From NCBI GenBank assembly GCA_003054695.1, contig QAZA01000045.1:434001-498000 (forward strand): 64,000 nt of DNA, in the 5' to 3' direction. A program made the position numbers and the translations under genes. The stretch comes from Verrucomicrobia bacterium LW23 (GTDB lineage: Bacteria > Verrucomicrobiota > Verrucomicrobiia > Methylacidiphilales > UBA1321). Shown here piece after piece: positions 1-9,400 of the stretch; within the stretch, counting starts at the first letter, position 1, and each line of letters opens with the position of its first letter. The notes below the pieces were generated by a model that ran no database searches, had not been told where the DNA came from, and saw only the letters and a program-made list of their open reading frames with translations.

Positions 1-56
1 TTGCCCCAGGAGCTCGGTTACTGGCACGCCGTGTACATGCGGTACCGGCGCTGGCT
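1..56 (+). pseudogene. Remnant of an IS5-type (DUF4096) transposase, cut by the window edge
   Basis: Frame 1 reads LPQELGYWHAVYMRYRRW. This resembles the helix-turn-helix end of the small DUF4096 proteins of IS5-group elements (pattern PxxxGxWxxVYxRxxRW). After the final Trp the family pattern stops and the frame runs to a stop at 121-123 with unrelated residues, so the piece looks truncated or frameshifted. The left part lies outside the window. It abuts the 3' end of the GYF-domain gene on the other strand. The call rests on one short motif. Confidence 0.4.
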
Positions 57-105
57 TCCACCTCGTCTGCGCTTTTATCGCGGTCAAGGGATTCGTGAAC
101 GCTAC

Positions 106-840
106 CTAACGCTTGAGCTTTAACCCGCCATCGCCACCGCTGTCGTCGTCGGTGCCGGAGCTGGTGCTGCTGCCTTTGTCGGACTTGAGTTTGAACCCGC
201 CGCTCCCGCTGTTGTTATTGTAGCCGCCTCCCCCGCCGCCGCCCTGCAGGTCGATGGACTTGCCGTTAACGCGCAGGATGAGTTTGGTGTACGTGTAGTT
301 CTCGCCATCTGCCTGATGCTGAACGACATCGATAGTGCCCGAGCCTTTGGAGCCCTTGATGTCGAACGTGGCCGTAAAGGTGTCATTATCGAGATTGCTT
401 TTGCTGGGGAACGAGTAGGTGATGTCGGAGCCCAGCTCGCGTTGCGCATCGGGCAGCGTCCTCACGTGATCCACCACCGACTTGGTGCGGCCGTCCAGCA
501 ATGCGTAGCCCGCGTAGAAGAGTCCGCCGCAACTCGCCATCATTACCGCCATGCCGGCGCCGATAACCGCCAGGCAGCCCAGGCCCAGAAGCCAGGGCCA
601 CCAGCCGCAGCCGCCACCGCCGCTGCGGTGGGGGATGGGGCCGCCGGGCTGTGCGTCGTAGGCGCCAACCGTGCCGCCGGGGAAGAGGTGGGCGCGGTAG
701 GGCTTCCAATCCTGCGTTCCCTCTTCCAGCACGTTGATGTCGCTGTGGATAAGGCCGCGCTTGTGCATGTCCACCAGCGCCTCGTAGGGCACGGGTCCTG
801 CGGCCTGTCCCTGGCTGTCCTGATAGTAGTACTTTTTCAT
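106..840 (-). CDS. GYF_2-domain membrane protein with Coa1-like C-terminal domain
   Basis: A 244-residue protein of unknown exact role. Residues 1-50 (MKKYYYQDSQGQAAGPVPYE...) form a GYF_2 domain, a putative peptide-binding module that often caps bacterial membrane proteins. A Gly/Cys/Trp-rich linker and one or two membrane segments follow (about 75-105). Next comes a Coa1/Tim21-like alpha/beta domain (about 110-200; GTIDVVQHQADG...LILRVNGKSIDL). The tail is Gly/Asn/Ser-rich and carries two LKLK motifs. The frame continues upstream, but ATG at 840 gives the natural start of the GYF domain. A sorting or assembly role at the membrane is only inferred from the domains. Confidence 0.75.
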   Translation of the reverse strand: MKKYYYQDSQGQAAGPVPYEALVDMHKRGLIHSDINVLEEGTQDWKPYRAHLFPGGTVGAYDAQPGGPIPHRSGGGGCGWWPWLLGLGCLAVIGAGMAVMMASCGGLFYAGYALLDGRTKSVVDHVRTLPDAQRELGSDITYSFPSKSNLDNDTFTATFDIKGSKGSGTIDVVQHQADGENYTYTKLILRVNGKSIDLQGGGGGGGYNNNSGSGGFKLKSDKGSSTSSGTDDDSGGDGGLKLKR

Positions 841-1110
841 GGCGTTACGCACTACTGTACGTGTGATTGTTAACGGTGGAAAGCAGGAAGCAACGTGAAG
901 TACACGTTCAAGTGCAATCGCCCGGCCTGGAAGCCATGGAATCCCGGCCGCTGCGCAATGTGATTGACTTTTGCTGCCGCCAACGCGATAAATGCTACCA
1001 TAGCATGAATAGTGCGCCTGGCTCTGTGTCAGCGAGCGAGGCCTGTCCGCAGCGGCGCATCGCCCCTTCTCCTCTCCCTTCTCTCCCCATCCCCCCAAGG
1101 AGTTTGCCTT

Positions 1111-2040
1111 ATGGACCAGCTCTCCGGCATGTTTGACGGCGTGCTGCAGCCCGTGCTGCGGCTGGGCATGATCGCCATTGCCCTGATCCTGGGCTTCTGG
1201 GTCGGTATCCAGCTGGTAGGGCTGGACGGCGTCGCCGACCTTAAGCTGGATAAAACGCTGGGCGAGGCCCTGGGCCGCCACGATCCGGCCGAGCTGGGCA
1301 AGGACGTGCAGATTATCGTGGCCTCCTTCCCACAGTTTTGGCTGGCGTGGATCACCTCCGTCTGGCGCTTTCCGTTTGCGATCGTCATCATCTGGCTGGT
1401 TTTTCGCGTTGTGGTGGCGGAGAGCGGCGCGCTGCAGCTGGCCTCCGTTATGCTGGCTGTGCAGGCGGCCGGCACGTACGCTGTGGTGGGCGTTGGCACC
1501 GGCAAGTCGGTCGCCGTCCTGATGGTGCTGTTTGTCGGCACGCTGACCTGGCAGCTATGGAGCTGGTGGCGTGAAACGCACTGGGTGGAAGCGCTGGACG
1601 GCCCCGCCTACGTAGCCAGGGAGCAACGCGAAGCCGCCGAGGAGGGCGCAACGCGGCGCTCCGCACGGGCGGGCGCCAGGCACCCCACCGCCGCGGACGC
1701 CTCGCTGGAAGACGCTTATCAGCAAGCCCTTGCAGGGCAGACCGGCGATGATGCCGCGGAAGCCGACCCGTACGCGGCAGAAACCGCGCGCGAGCTGGAA
1801 GGGTATCACGAAGCCCCGCAGGACGAAACCGCCGCCGCCATCGCCGCGCTCTATGCCGACGACTCCGCGGGAAGGGCCGATGCCCGGCAGGAAATCCCCG
1901 GCGAAACCGAGGAAGAACGCTACGACCGCCTGCGCATGGCCCGCGAAGCCCAGGAGGCCGAAACCCGCGCCCGCCTGCTGGCCCAGCGCAAAGGTCACGG
2001 CCATGGCCCGGCGGCGGGCAAAGGGAAGGGGCGCCGGTAG
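1111..2040 (+). CDS. Four-helix membrane protein of unknown function
   Basis: A 309-residue protein I do not recognise. The start is well supported: AAGGAG at 1097-1102 sits eight bases before ATG 1111, one of the few clear Shine-Dalgarno sequences in the window. Hydrophobic segments lie at about residues 19-38, 74-100, 105-125 and 132-150. The second half (about 155-309) is soluble, charged and rich in Ala, Glu and Arg, and ends in a basic Lys/Gly/Arg tail. It is divergent from the GYF gene and convergent with the cysteine desulfurase gene, so it is probably a single transcription unit. Confidence 0.7.
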   Translation: MDQLSGMFDGVLQPVLRLGMIAIALILGFWVGIQLVGLDGVADLKLDKTLGEALGRHDPAELGKDVQIIVASFPQFWLAWITSVWRFPFAIVIIWLVFRVVVAESGALQLASVMLAVQAAGTYAVVGVGTGKSVAVLMVLFVGTLTWQLWSWWRETHWVEALDGPAYVAREQREAAEEGATRRSARAGARHPTAADASLEDAYQQALAGQTGDDAAEADPYAAETARELEGYHEAPQDETAAAIAALYADDSAGRADARQEIPGETEEERYDRLRMAREAQEAETRARLLAQRKGHGHGPAAGKGKGRR

Positions 2041-2076
2041 GGGGGCTGCCGGTCCAGCGCGGGGCATGGCGCAGTG

Positions 2077-3324
2077 TCACGCACCGGCGCCGGCCAGGCG
2101 CCGGGCACGGAGCTTGTCGCGCACGGAGCGCTGGTGCAGGGCGACGCGGGCGGTGCGGCGGGCGATGTCGCGGATGGCTTCCTCCGTCAGGTCGCTGCCA
2201 AGGCTGAAGCGGACGGTGGCGGAATCCTCCGTGGCGGGCACGCCCATGGCCTCCAGCACGTGCGAGTGCCGGACGGAGCCGACAAGGCAGGCGGACCCGC
2301 TGGAGACGGCCAGGCCGGCCAGGTCCATACCAATAAGCAGCTCCTCGCTGTTTAGCCCTAAGAAGCTGATGTTGAGCGTGTTGGAGATGCGCTCCGTGGG
2401 ATGCCCGTTGCGGCGCAACGCCGTCGGGGCCGCGCCGGAGGCAGGGGCTGCGGAAAGCAGCGTGGAGAGCTCCTTCCAGAGGAGCTCCACCAGGGCAAAG
2501 CGGTGCCCCTCGCGCTCGCGCCAGGCGTTGGGCGTGGCGCCCAGGCTGCGGACGGCGGCCTCGGCGAGGCCGACGATGGCGGCGGTATTCTCGGTGCCGG
2601 GGCGGCGTTCGTTTTCGTGGCTGCCGCCTTCCATCAGGCGCCGCACGGGCAGTCCGGCCTTTACCCACAGGAGGCCAGCGCCGGTGGGGCCGCCAAACTT
2701 GTGGGCGGTGAGGCTGAGGGCGGAGAGGTTCCAGTCCCGCCACGCAAGTGGCTCCTTGCCAGCGGTTTGCACAACGTCGCTGTGAAACGGCACGCCGCGT
2801 TCAGCGCACAGGCGGCCCAGCTCCGCCATCGGCTGGCGCACGCCCGTCTCGTTATTGGCGGACATGATGGAGACCAGTGCGGTATCGGGCCTCAGCACGG
2901 CGGCGAGGCGTTCGGGGTCGATGCGGCCTTGCGTATCTGTTTGCAGCGCATCGACATGGAAGCCGTGCTGGGTGGCCAGGGCCATGCAGCTTTCGCGCAC
3001 GGCGGCGTGCTCCGTGGTGCAGGTAACCACGTGGCGGGCGCGGCCGGCCTCGGCGGCGGCGCGGGCCAGGCCGGCGATGGCGAGGTTGCAGCTTTCGGTT
3101 CCACCGCTTGTAAATACAAGCTGCGATGCGCCCACACCCAGCCACTGGGCCAGTTTGTCGCGCGCCTCATCTATCGCGCCGCGCGAGCGGCGGCCCTCCG
3201 TGTGGAGGCTGCTGGGGTTGCCCAGCACCGGCCCGCGCAGCCACGGCTCCATCGCCGCAAACACCGCGGGTTCCAGCGGCGTCGTGGCGTTGTGGTCGAG
3301 GTAGTAGCGGGCAGGTTTGTCCAT
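2077..3324 (-). CDS. Cysteine desulfurase (NifS/IscS class)
   Basis: A 415-residue PLP enzyme, full length for the family, that converts cysteine to alanine and passes persulfide sulfur to Fe-S clusters, thiolated tRNA or cofactors. The N-terminus has the family hallmark YLDHNATTPL. FTSGGTESCNLAI is the PLP phosphate-binding region, LTAHKFGGPTGAG carries the Schiff-base lysine, and SSGSACLVGSVRHSHVL carries the catalytic cysteine on its mobile loop. No IscU, SufE or SufB homologue is adjacent, so the sulfur acceptor is not visible from context. It is cytosolic, with no signal peptide. The start at 3324 agrees with the family N-terminus. A generic name is used because IscS, SufS and NifS cannot be separated here. 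Confidence 0.93.
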   Translation of the reverse strand: MDKPARYYLDHNATTPLEPAVFAAMEPWLRGPVLGNPSSLHTEGRRSRGAIDEARDKLAQWLGVGASQLVFTSGGTESCNLAIAGLARAAAEAGRARHVVTCTTEHAAVRESCMALATQHGFHVDALQTDTQGRIDPERLAAVLRPDTALVSIMSANNETGVRQPMAELGRLCAERGVPFHSDVVQTAGKEPLAWRDWNLSALSLTAHKFGGPTGAGLLWVKAGLPVRRLMEGGSHENERRPGTENTAAIVGLAEAAVRSLGATPNAWREREGHRFALVELLWKELSTLLSAAPASGAAPTALRRNGHPTERISNTLNISFLGLNSEELLIGMDLAGLAVSSGSACLVGSVRHSHVLEAMGVPATEDSATVRFSLGSDLTEEAIRDIARRTARVALHQRSVRDKLRARRLAGAGA

Positions 3325-3361
3325 GGCGAGGGGATGCGCCGAGAGCGCAGTCTCACGTTAT

Positions 3362-3395
3362 AACCCAGGGTTGCTGTCCGCCGCAACCCCGGGTT
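3362..3395. terminator. Hairpin between terC-like gene and cysteine desulfurase gene
   Basis: Arms 3362-3374 (AACCCAGGGTTGC) and 3383-3395 (GCAACCCCGGGTT) pair over 13 bases with one mismatch and an 8-base loop. The hairpin lies just past the stop of the TerC-type gene and upstream of the desulfurase start, so it may separate the two units. No T-run follows on either strand, so a factor-independent terminator is not proven. The arm motif resembles the CCCAGGGTT arms of the large repeat at 55.7-56.0 kb, so it could instead be a small relative of that family. Confidence 0.5.
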
Positions 3396-3408
3396 CCGTC
3401 GACTGCGC

Positions 3409-4476
3409 TTAGTGTCCGCTTAATGTAGGCTCATCCGGAGCAGGCGGCGCCTTCCTTAACAGCGAAGCGATAATGGAGACGGCCAGCACCACTATGATGA
3501 ATGTGAGTGAGTATACCGGCTTGATATGAAAGTAGCCGTGCGACAACATCTTTAAGCCCACAAACATCAGGATAACGCCAAGGCCAACCTTCAGATAATG
3601 GAAGCTGACCATAGCGCCGGCCAGCAGGAAGTAGAGCGAACGCAAACCAAGAATGGCGCCAACGTTGGACGTATAGATAATAAAGGCGTCCTGCGTAAAG
3701 CCAAAGATGGCCGGGATCGAATCGACCGCAAAGATAAGGTCAGTAAACTCCACCACAATAAGCACAAGCGCCAGCGGCGTAAACACGCGCCTTGCGGGCA
3801 TGGCCGGGATCGTCCTGAAGGCCGGTTTTGCCACGGTGGCGGTGGAGCCGGAGGCCGCCGCGGGCTCGGCATCCTCAATCGGCACCTGGCGCTCGGGTGT
3901 GGCGGGCAGCATGACGGTAAAGCGCTCGCCATGGTACTTGTCCGTAAAGGGAAGGAGTTTGCGGGAGATGCGAACAATCCACGTGTTTTGCATGTCGGGA
4001 TGTGCATCCTTTGCGAAGATCATCTTGAAGCCAACGTAGAGAAGGAAGGCGCCGAAGACATAAAGGATCCAGCCGTACTGCTTGATGGCAGCCGCGCCGA
4101 TACAGATCATGATGCCGCGCAGAACAAGCGCGCCTAAAATACCCCAGAAGAGGACGCGATGCTGTTGCTCTCGCGGCACCTGAAACGCGGTGAAGATAAG
4201 GACAAAGATAAAGATGTTATCGATACTCAGTGAGTACTCAACAAGATAACATGTAAAGAACTCGATACCTTTATCGTGCCCGTAGATGTACCAGATACCG
4301 GCGCCGAAAATAACCGAGAGTGAGACCCAGAAGATAGTCCAGCCCAGGGCTTCGCCGGATTTAACGATGTGCCCTTTTTTGTGGGCGAGCAGGTCAAAGC
4401 CGAGCAGGGCAAGTACTACGGCATTGAAGATGATCCAGAACCAGATATTCGTTTCAATAGCGGGGGTCGCAGGCAT
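3409..4476 (-). CDS. TerC/Alx-family integral membrane protein
   Basis: A 355-residue polytopic membrane protein of the TerC family. Members have been linked to manganese export, metallation of secreted enzymes and tellurium resistance. The two family signatures are present: EYSLSIDNIFIFVLIF near residue 80 and VEFTDLIFAVDSIPAIFGFTQ near 245. Their Asp/Glu residues lie inside membrane helices and are thought to bind metal. About eight hydrophobic segments are visible. The loop between the two halves (about 185-225) has an Ala/Ser/Thr/Pro-rich insert. Start ATG 4476 gives the typical Alx-like N-terminus (IWFWIIFNAVVLALLGFDLL). Manganese is the likeliest substrate by family; nothing in the sequence fixes it. 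Confidence 0.88.
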   Translation of the reverse strand: MPATPAIETNIWFWIIFNAVVLALLGFDLLAHKKGHIVKSGEALGWTIFWVSLSVIFGAGIWYIYGHDKGIEFFTCYLVEYSLSIDNIFIFVLIFTAFQVPREQQHRVLFWGILGALVLRGIMICIGAAAIKQYGWILYVFGAFLLYVGFKMIFAKDAHPDMQNTWIVRISRKLLPFTDKYHGERFTVMLPATPERQVPIEDAEPAAASGSTATVAKPAFRTIPAMPARRVFTPLALVLIVVEFTDLIFAVDSIPAIFGFTQDAFIIYTSNVGAILGLRSLYFLLAGAMVSFHYLKVGLGVILMFVGLKMLSHGYFHIKPVYSLTFIIVVLAVSIIASLLRKAPPAPDEPTLSGH

Positions 4477-4601
4477 AGACGTTTGGAGGCCAACAACTTA
4501 GAATATATTACGCAATCCATCGCACAGGGTTGACCGCAATTTTCCATAAAGATGATGGGCCGCGTGGACTATACGCGTAATTTCCCGCTTTGCAATGGAA
4601 A

Positions 4602-4620
4602 GTGCGCAATTATTGCGCAC
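4602..4620. promoter_or_regulatory. Perfect 9-1-9 palindrome upstream of the TerC-type gene
   Basis: GTGCGCAATTATTGCGCAC is a perfect dyad of 9+1+9 bases. It lies in the 268-base spacer between the stop of the cupin-linked membrane gene (4745) and the start of the TerC-type gene (4476). It is about 125 bases upstream of the latter. Shape and size fit a dimeric repressor operator, but no matching regulator is in the window. No T-run follows, so a terminator is less likely. Confidence 0.4.
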
Positions 4621-4744
4621 CTGCTGCTAACTGGTTGCGCTGCAATGCTATAGAGACGCGTTGTCGCAAAGAAATCGACGCATTTCGCCCGCTCATTTGT
4701 GCGTGGAATGCCCGCGATCTCGTGCCTGCGTCGCTACTTCATAT

Positions 4745-5428
4745 CTACTTTGTACCTGCTTTGGCACGCGCCTCCGCGGCCGCTCTGGCTTTGGCCTCTT
4801 CCGCAGCGGCTTCGGGGAAGACGGGGGTAAGGACCACAGTCATGGTGGTATCGCGCGGCAGGCCCAGGTCCTCCGCAAAGGGGTACTCGCACTTAAAGCG
4901 CAGGCCCTGGCCGTCCACGGGGGTGAAGTGCAGGGTGCTGTAGTTATGCAAGTTGATGATAAAGAACGCGGTAAGGGCCCCTGGGTCGATGTTGTACGCG
5001 CGCATCAGCAGCGGCATGTAAAGCTTTTCAGGTTCGCCGGCCGATGTGGTGAACGACGCCACGTAGTAGAGCCTGCCGCAAACTTTGGCCGGCAGCGCCT
5101 GCTTCAGCTCCTTTTCCAGGGCCTCGCGCTTGGTTGCATCCGCTTGTATATCAGCGTATTGCGTAAAGTGGCTTTTGAAGCCGAACGCGTGCCCGGGCGC
5201 GTTGTCGATCTTCGTCTGATCCGGCCCGTAAAATGCGCTGCGCTCCACCAGGTGGGTGGCGGTGGAGATGGCGTAATAGAGGACGGAGAAGAAAAGCAGC
5301 GGAAACAGAACGACGATGGCGATGACCGGAAAGTAGCGCGTCGGGGCCGCACTCGCCGACGCCCCGGCCGCGGGCTCCGGTGCCGGCGTTGCAGGCGGGG
5401 GCGCTGCTGATTTCACCGCCACGCTCAT
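4745..5428 (-). CDS. Single-pass membrane protein, coupled to the upstream cupin gene
   Basis: A 227-residue protein I cannot assign. A Pro/Ala-rich N-terminus (1-30) precedes one strong membrane helix (about 32-57, YFPVIAIVVLFPLLFFSVLYYA). A larger soluble part follows, probably periplasmic, and the C-terminus is Ala/Glu-rich and coiled-coil-like. The ATG at 5428 overlaps the TGA of the cupin gene by four bases (ATGA), which indicates translational coupling and fixes this start over longer in-frame options. Whatever it does is therefore probably linked to the cupin protein. Confidence 0.7.
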   Translation of the reverse strand: MSVAVKSAAPPPATPAPEPAAGASASAAPTRYFPVIAIVVLFPLLFFSVLYYAISTATHLVERSAFYGPDQTKIDNAPGHAFGFKSHFTQYADIQADATKREALEKELKQALPAKVCGRLYYVASFTTSAGEPEKLYMPLLMRAYNIDPGALTAFFIINLHNYSTLHFTPVDGQGLRFKCEYPFAEDLGLPRDTTMTVVLTPVFPEAAAEEAKARAAAEARAKAGTK

Positions 5429-5997
5429 GTACGGATAAACCCGTCCACCGCAGGGTTTTGCCGCAGGCGCGCCTCCACGGCTTCGGTCGGGCGCGTGGGC
5501 CGGTCGCGGTCGTGGTTTACCATGCACAGGAAGCCGAGGTGCTCGCCCTGGTTCGCGCGGAACTGGTGCCAGGTGGCGGTGGGTATGTAGATAACATCGT
5601 GCAACGCAAGGTCATACACCGTCTCGCCCACCAGGCACTGGCCGCGGCCGCGCAGGATGATGACGCTGTGGATGTGCTGGTGCACCTCCAGCGTGGAGTG
5701 GCCGCCGGGCTCGATCTCGAAGTAGCGCAGCTCGCAGCCCAGCCCCTGGCCGGGGCACAGCAGCTGGCGCGTGATGCTTTTAAAGTGGGTGCCGCCGTCC
5801 TCCTTGTAGACGAGCACGGGCAACTCGTCCCAGCGGTAGCCATCCTGCGCGCGGATGTGGATGCGCGGCGGCTGCTGCTCCCCAGCGGCGTGGCCGTGGC
5901 CATGCGCGGCTGTGGGTGCCGGGGTGGCTGCAGGGGCTTGGGCGGCGGGTGCGGTAGCGGCGGCGGCTGAGGACATGGTGGCATTAGCTTTCCCCAT
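5425..5997 (-). CDS. Cupin-fold protein
   Basis: A 190-residue single-domain cupin with a 45-residue Ala/Pro/His-rich leader. The barrel spans about residues 60-170. Motif 1 is EPGGHSTLEVHQHIHSVIIL (three metal-type histidines, with Ile where Glu is common). Motif 2 is DVIYIPTATWHQFRA, holding the fourth histidine. Cupins of this type bind a divalent metal and may be enzymes, sugar-binding proteins or sensors; the substrate cannot be told. Start ATG 5997 was chosen; ATG 5976, seven codons inside, is as plausible. It forms a two-gene operon with the membrane protein whose start overlaps its stop. Confidence 0.8.
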   Translation of the reverse strand: MGKANATMSSAAAATAPAAQAPAATPAPTAAHGHGHAAGEQQPPRIHIRAQDGYRWDELPVLVYKEDGGTHFKSITRQLLCPGQGLGCELRYFEIEPGGHSTLEVHQHIHSVIILRGRGQCLVGETVYDLALHDVIYIPTATWHQFRANQGEHLGFLCMVNHDRDRPTRPTEAVEARLRQNPAVDGFIRT

Positions 5998-6049
5998 CTT
6001 GCGCCGCGTTTCAACTACGGAATTTGTGGGGTGGTTGGAAACGAAGGAG

Positions 6050-6193
6050 GGGGGATTGAACCACCGATTGCACGGATTCGAATTGGTCTTACACGGAGGG
6101 AGTCCCGATTTCAGAGAGAAGGAGCAGCCGCACCGCCCCGATCCGTCTCCCCTTCCGTGTGATCTGTGAAATCCGTGGTTCAATCCTTCCCCC
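6050..6193. repeat. Inverted repeat of ACGGAT-word type in the 5998-6464 spacer
   Basis: The left arm (about 6050-6100, starting GGGGGGATTGAACCACCGAT) and right arm (about 6150-6193, ending ATCCTTCCCCCC) are imperfect reverse complements. They are built of words such as ACCACGGATT and CACACGGA, repeated every 9-10 bases. The left arm carries a 13-base interruption, CGAATTGGTCTTA (6079-6091), which is the core of a second dispersed repeat found at 30740 and 55584. Apart from this hairpin I see no gene in the 467-base spacer. It must also hold the divergent promoters of the cupin operon and the lyase gene. Confidence 0.75.
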
Positions 6194-6464
6194 CGTCGCA
6201 CCGCGGTAAAGATGGTATTGCCATAATCGTCGCGAGGTCTGCATTTCTGCTTGCTATCGGGGCGCTATCGATTAGTGTGGCGTTTGTCGGCTGATTCAAT
6301 CGTGTGCATCTCGGTGCGCGCGGCTTCCCTTTCCTTCGACTTGCCCCTTCTCCGCAAGCTTGCTATTGCGCTTAATGCCGTATTTGCTGTTCGCTCTATC
6401 ACAGCTGTGATGGAGCGACGTGCACGTACCGCCCCTCCACAGCCCTCCCTTAACCGATTCGCTT

Positions 6465-9400
6465 ATGTTCTTCTCCCGTAAGTTGTTGCCCTTGCTGGCC
6501 TGCCTTATCTCCAGCGTGTTGCTGACACAGCCGCCCGCTGCTCGCGCAGAGGATCCTCTTTTCGACGCCGCCCAGAGCAACCTGGGCGCTACGGCCCGCG
6601 GCTCCGTGGCCAAGTTCAACCGCGACTGGCCGGCCTCCAGGGCGCTTGTCCCCGGCAAAAAGGGCGGCACCATCTTCAGCCCGTTTGAGGGCGGCACCAT
6701 TGATGTGCGGCTGGTGATGCCGGTGGAGATTCGCGCGGTGGAGATTACCGGCCTGGACTACGGCAACACGCGCCAGGTCAACGGCGTGGATATCTTTATC
6801 GACGGCAAGAAGATCAAGCATGTGGAACTGCCCGATACCCCCGGCAAGCCCGCGCGCTTTGATGTCCCCGCCACCACCGGTCAGTACGTGCGCCTCGTCG
6901 CCACCGGCGGCCACCCCAACCGGGTGGACAAGAACGGCAAGCAGGGGCCGGACTGGGGCGGTTTTCGTAAGATTTCCGTGCTGTCGCCCACCAACCTGGA
7001 GGAAAAGCTGAAGCCGGTGGACAACTACGTCATCAACACGTCGCCGGACTTTATCGCGCCCAGCACGCAGTCCAAAGTAGCCCCGCAAATCCAGGTCAAC
7101 GGCCAGCCCCGCACCGCCACGGGCCACCCCCGCACCATGTGGGATAAGGAGGACATTGCGCACTTTAAGGCGATGCTGAAGACCAGCCCCGAGCTGGCCA
7201 AACAGTACGAGGCGCTCAAGAAATCCATGGACGAGCTCTTGCTCCGGCCGATCGAAGTCCCGCAGCCCGTCAAGGGCGACGACGGCGAGTGGACGCACCT
7301 GCCGGAGAAGCAGGTGGGCCGCGTGCATAACGAGATGTCGCTGCACATCAGCAACCTGGGCACCATCTACGCGCTTAGCGGCGAGGAAAAGTATGCGGAC
7401 TACGCCAAGCGCATCCTCATCGCCTACGCGGACGTGTTTGACAAGTACGCGCCCGGCAACCGCCCCGGCTTCAAGCACGATGCGGGCAAGCTGTTCGACC
7501 AGCGCCTGAGCGACTCCACGTGGCTCATCCCCGTGGCGCGCGGCTACGATCTGATCTACAACTCGCCCGGCATTACGGAGTCCGAGCGCGCGCATATTCA
7601 GGACGGCCTGCTGAAGGCATCCGCCAAGTTCATTATGGCCAACGGCTCCGTCATGCGCGCGCCGACCAACTGGTCGGCCATCTGCACCACGGCGGTGCTG
7701 ATCACCGGCTACGCCACGGACGACATGGAGATGGTCAACACGGCGCTCTACGGCATCAAGGGCACCAAGGAGAAGCCGACCGGCGGCGTCATGCTCCATT
7801 TTTCGGAGAAGGCGATCAACCCGGACGGCCTGTGGGCGGAGGGCGCCATCGGCTACCAGTTTATGGCCATGCAGGCCGTGGTGGCGGACGCGGAAATCCT
7901 GTGGCGCAACGGTATGGATATGTACCGCTACCGCGACGGCGCGCTGAAAAAGCTGTTCGATTCCCCCATCGCCTATTCGTTCCCCGACCTCAAGACGCCC
8001 TCCGTGCATGACTCCGGCAGCACCGACATCGTCGGCCGCGAGAGCTACCTGTACGAATATGGCTACCTGCGCTATCGCGATCCCCGCTACCTGCTTATCC
8101 TCAACAACCCCAGCGTAACCACGCGGCTGGACACGCGCTTTCAGCAGTTTCCCATCTCCGTACTGTACGACCGCAAGCGCGACGAGGAAGTGCCGCCTAT
8201 CGAGTGGCTGAGCGAGAACTTTAACGATGTAGGCTTTGGAATTATCCGCAACACCTCCCCGCTGGGCACCACCAGTGTGCTGCTGGATTACGGGCCCGAT
8301 CGCTCCCACGGGCACCCGGACAAGATGAACATTGACGTGTGGACCAGCAAAACGGGCCGGCTGATTCCCGACCCCGGCATGGTGTGGTACGAGCTGCCGC
8401 TGTACAAGGGCTGGTACTATAACTCCGTAGCGCACAACACCTTAACGGTGGATGAGCAAAACCAGCTGGACAGCGACGGGCAGCTGCTGGTCTACGGTTT
8501 CTCCGACACCATGGCCATGCAGCGCGCCCACGCGCTGAAGGCGGCGCCTGGCGTTACGATGGATCGCGCCGTGTTCCTCACGCCGGAGTACATTGCGGAT
8601 ATCTTTGGCGGCTTTGCCCGCCTGCCACGCAAGATGGATCTCTCCTGGCACGTGCGCGGCACCTTCTCCAGCGATTTGCCGCTGAAGGAGATGACCCTTC
8701 CCGAGCCGCGCGAGCCCGGCTACTCCGAGCTGGCCAACGTTACCGGCGCCACCACGCGCACGGGGTACACCGCCTCGTTTGAGATCAACAAGGTGCCCGT
8801 GCGCCTGGTCGCCGCGCCCAGCGGCACGCAGGAGACGGAGGTGATCACCGGCGACGGCTGGTACAGCCGCGAGCGCCCGCGCACCGTGCTGCAGCGCCGC
8901 CAGGTGAATCAGACCGTTTATGGCAACGCGGTGGATCTTTCCTTCGCGCCGGAGGGCTTCGTCAAATCCACCGCGTTGGAGGGCTCGCTGGACGCCGGCT
9001 TTGCCGCGCTGACGGTGGTGACAGCCCGCGGCACCGACGTCTGCCTGGCCTCCTACCGCCCCGGCACCTACAAGGCCGGCGGCATGGAAACCGATGCGCT
9101 GCAAGCCTTTGCGCGCCGCGATGGCAAGGACGTGACGGCGCTCTTTCTGGGCGGCGGTAAATCGCTGCGCGTGGATGACTCCGCCATCGAGCTCGCTACG
9201 CCGGGCCTTGTCTCGCTGGAAAAGGTGGACACCGGCGCGTACATCCTCACCAATCAATCCCCGGCCAGGAACGAAGTGACGCTGACCTTTGCGCCCCTCA
9301 AAGGCATGCAGCTGTTTCATGTGGACAGCACCGGCAAGCGCCTCGGCGCGCCCGTCAAGGCCAGCGCCACCATCGCCATGGATCCCGGGCAGAAGTTCGA

